NCBI GenBank assembly: GCA_003457145.1
Contig: DMSR01000364.1
Coordinates: forward strand, 1 to 5,082
Source: Bacillus sp. (in: firmicutes)
GTDB taxonomy: Bacteria; Bacillota; Bacilli; Bacillales; Cytobacillaceae
Direction: 5' to 3'
Length of the DNA: 5,082 nucleotides
Shown here in pieces: positions 1-4,868 of the stretch. Below the pieces are notes generated by a model. The model did no database searches. It was not told where the DNA came from and saw nothing but the letters and a program-made list of their open reading frames with translations. The position numbers were made by a program, and so were the translations under genes. How positions within the stretch are numbered: position 1 is the first letter of the stretch; every line of letters starts with the position of its first letter.

Positions 1-1006
1 CAGTTTCGTAGTTAATGTTGGCACCAGGTGCAATTCCAATTCCTCCAACTTGAGCAGCAAGAGCATCTGAAATATAGTCACCATTTAAGTTCATTGTCGC
101 AACAACATCAAACTCTTTCGGACGTGTAAGAATTTGCTGAAGGAAAATGTCTGCGATCGCATCCTTAACAATAATCTTTCCAGCTGCTTCGGCATCAGCC
201 TGCGCTTTGTTTGCAGCTTCAGACCCTTGCTCTTCTTTGATTCTGTCGTACTGGTTCCAAGTGAATACCTTATCACCAAATTCACTTTCAGCAAGCTCAT
301 AACCCCAGTTTTTGAACGCGCCTTCTGTGTATTTCATGATATTGCCTTTATGTACAAGCGTTACTGACTTACGGCCCTCTGTGATGGCGTAGTTAATCGC
401 CGAACGTACAAGGCGCTCTGTTCCTTCTTTGGAAACAGGCTTGATACCGATTCCTGAAGTTTCAGGGAAACGAATTTTATTTACACCCATTTCATTTTGC
501 AGGAATTCAAGGACTTTCTTGACTTCGTCAGAACCGCTTGCATACTCGATACCAGCATAGATATCTTCAGTGTTTTCACGGAAAATGACCATGTCAGTGT
601 CCTCAGGACGCTTTACCGGAGAAGGAACTCCTTCGAACCAGCGAACAGGACGAAGACATACGAATAGGTCCAGTTCCTGACGCAATGCAACGTTAAGGGA
701 GCGGATCCCGCCGCCGATTGGTGTTGTTAAAGGTCCCTTTATCGCGATCAGGTATTCATTGATTTGATCCAATGTTTCACTAGGAAGCCACTCTCCTGTC
801 TTGTTGAAAGCTTTTTCTCCAGCAAGAACTTCCTTCCAGACAATTTTACGCTCACCTTTATATGCTTTTTCAACAGCAGCGTCAAGTACTCTTACTGATG
901 AAGCCCAAATATCGGGACCCGTTCCGTCACCTTCGATAAATGGTACGATTGGATTGTTTGGTACATTTAATACTCCATCTTTTACTGTGATTTTTTCACC
1001 TTGCAT
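1..1006 (-). CDS. icd: Isocitrate dehydrogenase [NADP+], N-terminal 335 residues (3' end outside window)
   Basis: Icd oxidatively decarboxylates isocitrate to 2-oxoglutarate, making NADPH, as a cytoplasmic homodimer in the TCA cycle. The frame is open without a stop from the ATG at 1006 to the left edge. The start reads [19 protein letters not shown], followed by the [12 protein letters not shown] nucleotide/substrate-site motif. Visible landmarks are [14 protein letters not shown] with the substrate-binding Ser103 (regulatory phosphoserine position in E. coli), [13 protein letters not shown] with the probable catalytic Tyr150, LVHKGNIMK with the probable catalytic Lys220, and NLNGDYISD with metal-binding Asp310 and Asp314. 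It resembles B. subtilis Icd (about 423 aa) closely, so roughly 88 residues are missing off the edge. A purine-rich site, GGAGGGAGAG at 1013-1022, precedes the start by six A residues. It lies 202 bp downstream of citZ on the same strand. The family assignment is certain; the residue roles are transferred from E. coli by alignment from memory. Confidence 0.98.
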   Translation of the reverse strand, partial: MQGEKITVKDGVLNVPNNPIVPFIEGDGTGPDIWASSVRVLDAAVEKAYKGERKIVWKEVLAGEKAFNKTGEWLPSETLDQINEYLIAIKGPLTTPIGGGIRSLNVALRQELDLFVCLRPVRWFEGVPSPVKRPEDTDMVIFRENTEDIYAGIEYASGSDEVKKVLEFLQNEMGVNKIRFPETSGIGIKPVSKEGTERLVRSAINYAITEGRKSVTLVHKGNIMKYTEGAFKNWGYELAESEFGDKVFTWNQYDRIKEEQGSEAANKAQADAEAAGKIIVKDAIADIFLQQILTRPKEFDVVATMNLNGDYISDALAAQVGGIGIAPGANINYET

Positions 1007-1046
1007 TTTTTTCTCTCCCTCCAGAATCAATTAAAATTACAGAATC

Positions 1047-1079
1047 AAAGGTTAGCAGGCAAGTTTGCCCCTAACCTTT
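1047..1079 (-). other. Strong stem-loop in the icd 5' leader
   Basis: A 9-bp perfect inverted repeat, AAAGGTTAG at 1047-1055 (plus-strand reading) with CTAACCTTT at 1071-1079, encloses a second short stem GGCAA/TTGCC (1058-1062 with 1065-1069). In the transcript this is one long hairpin ending about 40 nt before the icd start codon. The downstream bases (GATTCTGTAATTTTAATT) are AT-rich but contain no clean U run, so it is not a typical intrinsic terminator. A role in mRNA processing, stability or attenuation between citZ and icd is inference. Confidence 0.6.
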
Positions 1080-1090
1080 CATAGTCGAAG

Positions 1091-1126
1091 CCTGTCACCC
1101 ATCCGGCCTCTCGTTCGAGAAACAGG
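1091..1126 (-). other. Nested inverted repeat in the citZ-icd spacer
   Basis: CCTGT at 1091-1095 pairs with ACAGG at 1122-1126. Inside lies TCTCG (1109-1113) with CGAGA (1116-1120) separated by only two bases. The structure sits just upstream, in the transcript, of the larger hairpin at 1047-1079, so the spacer holds two consecutive folds. The outer arms are short and the function is unknown. Confidence 0.35.
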
Positions 1127-1155
1127 ATTTAATGATTAACTTCCCACACTCTCCT

Positions 1156-1184
1156 ATTACAGCAATTTTTTACCCAAAAGTAAA
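1156..1184 (-). promoter_or_regulatory. Candidate sigma-A promoter for icd
   Basis: On the minus strand a TTTACT -35 box (1179-1184) is separated by 17 bp from a TGTAAT -10 box (1156-1161). That is four of six and five of six matches to consensus. Initiation near 1149 would give an icd leader of about 140 nt that includes both inverted repeats described nearby. The hexamers are only moderate, and icd may be expressed mostly by read-through from citZ. Confidence 0.35.
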
Positions 1185-1208
1185 ATATTGCTCGATATTG
1201 ATCTCTAA

Positions 1209-2324
1209 CTATCGTGATTCAATCGCTACGTATTCCTGTTTTCCGGGGCCTGTGTAATCTGCGCGTGGTCGGATCAGGCGGTTGTTGTCGTACTGTTCAA
1301 GAATGTGTGCAAGCCATCCGGATACACGGCTTACAGCAAAGATTGGCGTGAACAAGTCATGATCGATTCCAAGGCTATGGTATACAGATGCTGAGTAGAA
1401 GTCAACGTTCGGCGGAAGGTTCTTTTCCCCTGTAACGATACCTTCAATCTTAGTGGACATTTCATACCAATGTGGTTCACCAGTCAGTTCTGTCAATCTC
1501 TTGGACATTTCTCTTAAATGCTTAGCGCGAGGGTCTCCCTGGCGGTATACGCGGTGGCCAAAGCCCATGATTTTTTCCTTGTTTGCAAGTTTTTCACGGA
1601 TTGCCGGCTCGACATTTTCAAGCGTGCCGATTTCCGTAAGCATTTTCATTACAGCTTCATTTGCTCCGCCATGAAGCGGGCCCTTTAATGCCCCAATTGC
1701 AGCCGTTACACCGGAATACACATCAGAAAGTGTCGCCACACATACACGGGCAGTGAATGTGGAAGCGTTAAGCTCGTGGTCAGCATGCAGGACAAGAGCT
1801 TTATTCATGGCTTCTACTGCAACTTCATCCGGCTCTTTGCCAGTCAGCATATACAGGAAGTTAGCAGCGAAGTTAAGGTCTTCTCTAGGAGCGATTGGCT
1901 CGAGGCCTTTTCTCACTCGTGCAAAAGCCGTTACGATACTAGGCATTTTTGCCTGAAGGCGAACGGCTTTCTGGTAATTTGCAGATTGTTCCATTACATC
2001 TGCCTCGTCATCATATAAACCTAACAATGATACAGCCGACCGAAGAGCAGCCATCGGATGGACTTTATCAATTGGATACATTTTAAAATGATCAAGTACC
2101 TCTTTGGGCAATGCCGCATTCTCTGCAAGCTGTTTCTTTAATTCAGTCAATTCAGCATCGGTCGGAAGCTTACGGTGCCACAAAAGATAAATTACTTCTT
2201 CAAAACTAGCATTTACAGCTAAATCATCAATGTCATAGCCGACGTAGGTGAGCGTATCATCAATAATTGAACTGATGGAGGAGGTTGTTGCCACTACCCC
2301 TTCAAGACCACGTGTTACTGTCAT
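1209..2324 (-). CDS. citZ: Citrate synthase, 371 aa
   Basis: CitZ condenses oxaloacetate and acetyl-CoA to citrate, the entry reaction of the TCA cycle, in the cytoplasm. The protein is of the short Gram-positive/archaeal-type citrate synthase class. The expected catalytic triad is present: His218 in GPLHGGANE, His257 in GFGHRVY and Asp308 in NVDFYSASVYHSLGI. HADHELNASTF (His180-Phe190) and RPRADYTGP near the C terminus are further family signatures. An in-frame ATG at 2357 would add 11 residues, but it has no ribosome binding site. The ATG at 2324 has AAAGGAGAG seven bases upstream, and its product begins MTVTRGLEGVVATTSS, as B. subtilis CitZ (372 aa) does at nearly the same place. It ends in TAG at 1209-1211, 202 bp before icd, with which it probably forms an operon. 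Control is likely by CcpA and a CcpC-type regulator through the upstream sites. Confidence 0.98.
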   Translation of the reverse strand: MTVTRGLEGVVATTSSISSIIDDTLTYVGYDIDDLAVNASFEEVIYLLWHRKLPTDAELTELKKQLAENAALPKEVLDHFKMYPIDKVHPMAALRSAVSLLGLYDDEADVMEQSANYQKAVRLQAKMPSIVTAFARVRKGLEPIAPREDLNFAANFLYMLTGKEPDEVAVEAMNKALVLHADHELNASTFTARVCVATLSDVYSGVTAAIGALKGPLHGGANEAVMKMLTEIGTLENVEPAIREKLANKEKIMGFGHRVYRQGDPRAKHLREMSKRLTELTGEPHWYEMSTKIEGIVTGEKNLPPNVDFYSASVYHSLGIDHDLFTPIFAVSRVSGWLAHILEQYDNNRLIRPRADYTGPGKQEYVAIESR

Positions 2325-2331
2325 ACTCAAT

Positions 2332-2340
2332 CTCTCCTTT
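2332..2340 (-). promoter_or_regulatory. Ribosome binding site that fixes the citZ start
   Basis: AAAGGAGAG on the minus strand lies seven bases before the ATG at 2322-2324. This near-ideal site and spacing favours the internal start over the upstream in-frame ATG at 2357, whose preceding bases lack a purine-rich anti-16S match. Confidence 0.85.
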
Positions 2341-2398
2341 GTAGTTAATTTCCCCATATCCCATTTTGTCTGTATGTTGGAACACTGTATTTAACAGC

Positions 2399-2424
2399 TG
2401 TCAGAAAAAAAGAAATTTCTGACA
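2399..2424 (-). other. 9-bp perfect hairpin in the citZ leader
   Basis: TGTCAGAAA at 2399-2407 pairs exactly with TTTCTGACA at 2416-2424 across an 8-base A-rich loop (U-rich in the transcript). It ends 74 bases before the citZ start codon. It is not followed by a U tract, so it does not look like a terminator. Confidence 0.6.
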
Positions 2425-2493
2425 CTTTATAAGCCCAGAAGGCTACAATAAGCCGGGGCATGTTTACCGGCGACAGACCATTATAAGCTTACC

Positions 2494-2536
2494 TTTCCCT
2501 ATGAGCTTTTCAATATCGAGCGCTTGCTCAGGGAAA
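2494..2536 (-). other. 11-bp bulged hairpin in the citZ leader
   Basis: TTTCCCT (2494-2500) pairs with AGGGAAA (2530-2536), and GAGC (2503-2506) with GCTC (2526-2529). A two-base bulge (AT, 2501-2502) sits on one side and the loop is 19 bases. A competing small hairpin is possible, because a second GAGC at 2518-2521 can pair with the same GCTC across four bases. The structure begins about 90 nt after the predicted transcription start, directly after the cre-like site. Confidence 0.55.
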
Positions 2537-2545
2537 CGGCAAAAA

Positions 2546-2559
2546 AGAAAATGCTTACA
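2546..2559 (-). promoter_or_regulatory. cre site (CcpA operator) in the citZ leader
   Basis: The minus strand reads TGTAAGCATTTTCT, which fits the degenerate cre consensus TGWAANCGNTNWCA with differences at the central G and the final A. It is centred about 73 bp downstream of the predicted citZ transcription start, where bound CcpA would act as a roadblock. B. subtilis citZ is known to be repressed by CcpA through a cre downstream of its promoter, and to my memory that site has a very similar sequence. Confidence 0.65.
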
Positions 2560-2631
2560 TTAAATTATAAGTGAAATAGTGTCAGATCTAACTTTTCTCC
2601 CTAATACAGATTGGAAGCAGTTACAAGTCCT

Positions 2632-2660
2632 ATTATAAACAATTATCTGACTTTTGTGAA
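2632..2660 (-). promoter_or_regulatory. Sigma-A promoter of citZ
   Basis: On the minus strand a TTCACA -35 box (2655-2660) and a perfect TATAAT -10 box (2632-2637) are separated by exactly 17 bp. The predicted start is near 2625. It lies just after the ytwI stop codon and is the best promoter match in this intergenic region. AT-rich dyads overlap and flank it. Confidence 0.7.
2635..2646. promoter_or_regulatory. AT-rich dyad overlapping the citZ -10 region (possible CcpC half of operator)
   Basis: ATAAACAATTAT on the plus strand (ATAATTGTTTAT on the minus strand) is an ATAA-N4-TTAT inverted repeat lying in the spacer and -10 box of the citZ promoter. CcpC, a LysR-type repressor of citZ and citB in B. 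subtilis, recognises ATAA/TTAT dyads, but with a longer central gap as I recall. A repressor site at this position would block RNA polymerase. The assignment is tentative. Confidence 0.3.
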
Positions 2661-2680
2661 TGAAAACAACTTAAAGAATT

Positions 2681-2692
2681 ATAAAATATTAT
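2681..2692. promoter_or_regulatory. Second ATAA/TTAT dyad upstream of the citZ promoter (possible CcpC site)
   Basis: ATAAAATATTAT is a second ATAA-N4-TTAT repeat (read ATAATATTTTAT on the minus strand), centred 46 bp upstream of the one at the -10 box and about 61 bp upstream of the predicted start. Two sites, one near -60 and one near the promoter core, resemble the arrangement known for CcpC at B. subtilis citB. AT-rich DNA makes chance matches likely. Confidence 0.3.
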
Positions 2693-2704
2693 TTTACAAA
2701 AAGG

Positions 2705-3163
2705 CTAATTGAAAAACTCGAATAATTTCATTGCTGCATAGGCAATTCCCGCACCTATAAGCGGGCCTACTGCTACACCCTTAAATAGAGAGACAGCCAA
2801 AATTGTTCCTAACACAAGAGCGGTAGTGATATGTGGATCTTCTGCCAGCAAAGTAATGCCTCCTTTTGCAAGCAATGCCACTAATATGCCGGATACAAGC
2901 GCAACCCATGCATAGGGTGATTTGAATGCACCAGATAAATCTTTAAAACCGATATCACCACTTGCGATTGGAGCCAAAACGGCGATAGTAATCACTGTGA
3001 CGCCCCAATTGATTCCCTTACCCTGTACAAAAGAAAACGCTTTCGCTTCTAAACCGACGATTTTCATTACAAGCAAAACCAATACAGCTATAATTAAGGA
3101 TTGGTTTTTAGCTAAAAAGGCGATTGCCAGCAAGGTTAATAAAAAAAGCATTGGTTCAAGCAT
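2705..3163 (-). CDS. ytwI: UPF0756/DUF441 family membrane protein YtwI, 152 aa
   Basis: This is a very hydrophobic protein of unknown function in the DUF441 (UPF0756) family, closely similar to B. subtilis YtwI. About five or six membrane segments are visible, at roughly residues 5-17, 21-38, 52-68, 84-100, 113-128 and 131-147. Conserved family stretches are GINWGVTVITIAVLAPIASGDIGF (positions 50-73), DPHITTALVLGTILAV (109-124) and GVAVGPLIGAGIAYAAM (129-145). Two starts compete. The ATG at 3175 directly abuts GGAAGG with no spacing, so the ATG at 3163, with AAGGATG nine bases upstream, is preferred. It also gives an N terminus and length close to homologues (about 153-154 aa). The gene is read toward citZ, as in B. 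subtilis, and I saw no convincing terminator between them. The function remains unknown, and the link to citZ may be positional only. Confidence 0.93.
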   Translation of the reverse strand: MLEPMLFLLTLLAIAFLAKNQSLIIAVLVLLVMKIVGLEAKAFSFVQGKGINWGVTVITIAVLAPIASGDIGFKDLSGAFKSPYAWVALVSGILVALLAKGGITLLAEDPHITTALVLGTILAVSLFKGVAVGPLIGAGIAYAAMKLFEFFN

Positions 3164-3193
3164 AAAGTTTTTCATCCTTCCAAGGTTAAAACT

Positions 3194-3223
3194 ATTGTAA
3201 CATAATTAAATTTGTTGCACCAA
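3194..3223 (-). promoter_or_regulatory. Candidate ytwI promoter with extended -10
   Basis: The minus strand reads TGTTACAAT at 3194-3202, an extended -10 element (TG-N-TACAAT). A weak -35 box, TTGGTG, lies at 3218-3223 with 18-bp spacing. Initiation near 3187 would leave a leader of about 24 nt before the ytwI ATG at 3163. A second possible -10 box, TATAAT, is further upstream around 3260 with a poor -35. Confidence 0.45.
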
Positions 3224-3411
3224 AAAAGATGCATTCTATCTGCACTTTTCAATATTATTTAATTATACTGCTCAGAAGATTGTACCTACAAACCTGCACA
3301 GATTGTGCGATGATTTACTAATGGCCCCGATTGTCCAACTGTCTGGCTTCATAAAGAAAAATACCGGCCCCAATAAAGAGGGATTTTTGTTTTCTCAGTC
3401 GAATCCTTTCA

Positions 3412-3432
3412 AAAGCTATTATTTATAGCTTT
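3412..3432. repeat. 8-bp perfect inverted repeat
   Basis: AAAGCTAT (3412-3419) and ATAGCTTT (3425-3432) are perfect complements around the 5-base loop TATTT. The stem is AT-rich, lies near the middle of the divergent region, and is not followed by a U tract on either strand. It could be a protein-binding dyad; the function is unknown. Confidence 0.4.
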
Positions 3433-3500
3433 GTTCTTTTTGGTATTTGGCTGAAATCTTTAGAAGACCGAACGAAAAGGACACGAATTTAATTAAAACG

Positions 3501-3509
3501 TGGTAAAAT
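3501..3509 (+). promoter_or_regulatory. Candidate extended -10 promoter for ytvI
   Basis: TGGTAAAAT matches an extended -10 element (TG-N-TAAAAT). The bases 17 bp upstream (ACACGA) do not resemble a -35 box. Transcription from about 3516 would give a leader of about 116 nt. Because ytvI belongs to a sporulation-linked family, a sigma-E-type promoter was also sought upstream, but no convincing pair of boxes was found. Confidence 0.3.
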
Positions 3510-3601
3510 GCCTACATTCGTAAAAAATGGTCTTGCGAAACCAGCTTTCCTGCAACAGACATTCTAAATAACTGGAACATGAAGGATCGAAGAGCATACG
3601 C

Positions 3602-3617
3602 TTCAATAGCTATTGAA
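3602..3617. promoter_or_regulatory. 16-bp perfect palindrome running into the ytvI ribosome binding site
   Basis: TTCAATAGCTATTGAA is identical to its own reverse complement. Its last base is the first base of the AAAGGAGG Shine-Dalgarno sequence (3617-3624). As DNA it could be an operator for a dimeric regulator. As RNA it would form a 6-bp stem with an AGCU tetraloop right next to the ribosome site. Which applies, if either, is unknown. Confidence 0.5.
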
Positions 3618-3624
3618 AAGGAGG
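3617..3624 (+). promoter_or_regulatory. Strong ribosome binding site for the TTG start of ytvI
   Basis: AAAGGAGG is a full anti-16S match placed seven bases before the TTG codon at 3632-3634. It justifies this non-ATG start, which also gives the MNP-x-x-L-x-R N terminus seen in the B. subtilis protein. Confidence 0.9.
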
Positions 3625-3631
3625 AAATTGC

Positions 3632-4759
3632 TTGAACCCCGTTTTTCTGTATAGGACAATAAGATTTTTCCTGGTCATTGGCTCCATTATCGTTGGTGCG
3701 ATAGCCCTGTTTTATGTGTCTAAGGTTACATACCCATTTATAATAGGATTTCTAATTGCATTCTTAATGAATCCACTTGTCAACTTCTTTGAAACAAAAG
3801 CTAAAATGCCAAGGTCACTTGCCGTGATAGTTGCCTTGATGCTTATAATTTCTGTTTTCGCCGGGTTGATTACATTGCTTGTTGTCGAAATTGCTTCGGG
3901 CGCTGAGTATCTGGCAAGGGTTGTTCCTGAACACCTGGTAACATTGATTGATTACATAGAACATTTATTTGCAGCCCAGATCATCCCGCTCTATAACCAA
4001 CTATCCGGTTTATTCCAAAATCTTGAATCGGGCCAGCAGGATACTATCATGGACAACATCCAGAATGTTGGCACCACCATTGGAACTACAGCGGGCGATT
4101 TCATCCAAAATTTCTTCGGGAAAATACCAAATATCCTATCCTGGTTTCCAAATGCAGCTACTGTTTTAATCTTTTCATTGCTTGGGACTTTTTTCATCAG
4201 TAAAGATTGGTATCGACTTTCAAAGCTGGGAACACGTTTTTTGCCAGCACGTGCGAAATACAGCAGTAAAACCGTATTCGCCGACTTAAAAAAAGCATTA
4301 TTCGGTTTTGTTAAGGCACAAGCTACATTGATTTCAATCACTACGGTGATTATCTTAATTGGCTTACTGATCCTTCGGGTCGATTATGCAATCACCATTG
4401 CGCTTGTAACCGGTATTGTTGATATTGTTCCTTACCTTGGAACGGGGGCTGTTTTTGTGCCATGGATCATATATGAGACACTTTCCGGTGACATTAGCAC
4501 TGCTATCGGCTTAGGAATTCTATATATTGTCGTTATAGTCCAGCGCCAGGTCATGGAACCTAAGATTCTTTCGTCTAACATTGGGCTTGACCCTCTTGCT
4601 ACATTAATCGCTTTATTTGTCGGTTTCAAGACAATAGGATTCCTCGGTCTAATAGCAGGACCTGTAGTTTTAGTTCTTATCAATACCCTTCAACGGGCGA
4701 ACGTATTCCGTGATTTATGGACATGGATCAAAGGTAAACACGAAGAAATAATAAAATGA
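3632..4759 (+). CDS. ytvI: AI-2E family transporter-like sporulation membrane protein YtvI, 375 aa
   Basis: This polytopic membrane protein belongs to the AI-2E transporter family (PF01594, formerly UPF0118) and is closely similar to B. subtilis YtvI, which names a sporulation-linked subfamily. Transported substrates in this family vary (AI-2 in E. coli TqsA, ions in some Bacillus members), so no substrate is assigned. Hydrophobic segments lie at about residues 10-29, 33-50, 62-86 and 174-190, with a cluster from about 229 to 352. Between the third and fourth segments is the long, partly amphipathic stretch (about 90-170) typical of the family. Conserved motifs include the GIVDIVPYLGTG loop (261-272) and VQRQVMEPKILSSNIGLDPL (302-321). 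Translation starts at TTG behind a strong ribosome site, and the stop is TGA at 4757-4759. The frame is intact and full length. It is transcribed away from ytwI. No clear intrinsic terminator follows; a repeat array begins about 75 bp after the stop. Confidence 0.95.
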   Translation: MNPVFLYRTIRFFLVIGSIIVGAIALFYVSKVTYPFIIGFLIAFLMNPLVNFFETKAKMPRSLAVIVALMLIISVFAGLITLLVVEIASGAEYLARVVPEHLVTLIDYIEHLFAAQIIPLYNQLSGLFQNLESGQQDTIMDNIQNVGTTIGTTAGDFIQNFFGKIPNILSWFPNAATVLIFSLLGTFFISKDWYRLSKLGTRFLPARAKYSSKTVFADLKKALFGFVKAQATLISITTVIILIGLLILRVDYAITIALVTGIVDIVPYLGTGAVFVPWIIYETLSGDISTAIGLGILYIVVIVQRQVMEPKILSSNIGLDPLATLIALFVGFKTIGFLGLIAGPVVLVLINTLQRANVFRDLWTWIKGKHEEIIK

Positions 4760-4833
4760 TACGGAGTTTAGCCATTGCAATGATGTGATGGTGATATTGT
4801 CAAAAAAGAGTTCAACCACATGAGTTTAATTGT

Positions 4834-4868
4834 AAGTTGTCCCAACCTAATGCTACTTCGGACAACTT
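4834..4868 (+). repeat. Long hairpin at the left boundary of the repeat array
   Basis: AAGTTGTCCCAA (4834-4845) pairs with TTCGGACAACTT (4857-4868), with 11 of 12 positions complementary, across an 11-base loop. The left arm and the following bases (4834-4851) look like a degenerate end of one 52-bp unit, matching about 13 of 18 positions. It is the first stable stem after ytvI and could mark the 3' end of its transcript, but no U tract follows. Confidence 0.6.

Larger units (their letters stand above)
2325..2625 (-). promoter_or_regulatory. Long structured 5' leader of citZ mRNA (about 300 nt)
   Basis: If transcription starts about seven bases after the -10 box at 2632-2637, the citZ leader is about 300 nt. 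It holds a cre-like site (2546-2559) and three inverted repeats (2494-2536, 2452-2471 and 2399-2424), and I found no protein-coding frame in it. The middle repeat is GCCGG/CCGGC with a 10-base loop. In B. subtilis, aconitase is reported to bind the citZ leader RNA as a feedback device. A comparable role here is inference, and I see no proper iron-responsive-element hairpin. Confidence 0.5.
3164..3631. other. Divergent ytwI/ytvI intergenic region
   Basis: This 468-bp stretch separates ytwI (minus) from ytvI (plus) and contains no gene I can support. It holds candidate promoters for both sides and several inverted repeats: TTGTA-CC-TACAA at 3280-3291, GCACA-GAT-TGTGC at 3296-3308, an 8-bp stem-loop at 3412-3432 and a 16-bp palindrome at 3602-3617. 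The part between about 3310 and 3400 shows nothing I can interpret. Confidence 0.6.

Noticed and set aside
134..367. Plus-strand open frame opposite icd
   Set aside because: It is the antisense shadow of the intact icd coding frame and has no ribosome site or recognisable protein features. Other frames opposite citZ, ytwI and ytvI were dismissed for the same reason.
2324..2357. citZ starting at the ATG at 2357 (382 aa)
   Set aside because: No Shine-Dalgarno precedes it, the extra 11 residues are not in the B. subtilis protein, and a strong ribosome site is correctly placed for the ATG at 2324.
2374..2400. Iron-responsive element with a CAGUGU loop in the citZ leader
   Set aside because: The minus strand contains ACAGTGTTCC, but the five bases on each side of CAGUGU do not pair and there is no bulged C, so it is not an IRE fold.
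2529..2543. A second cre site (GGGAAACGGCAAAAAA) next to the first
   Set aside because: At least three mismatches to the cre consensus, including the leading T; it is better explained as part of the 2494-2536 hairpin arm.
4760..4833. Intrinsic terminator for ytvI
   Set aside because: The stretch has a short palindrome (CATTGCAATG) and an A run at 4802-4807, but no GC-rich stem followed by U residues on either strand.
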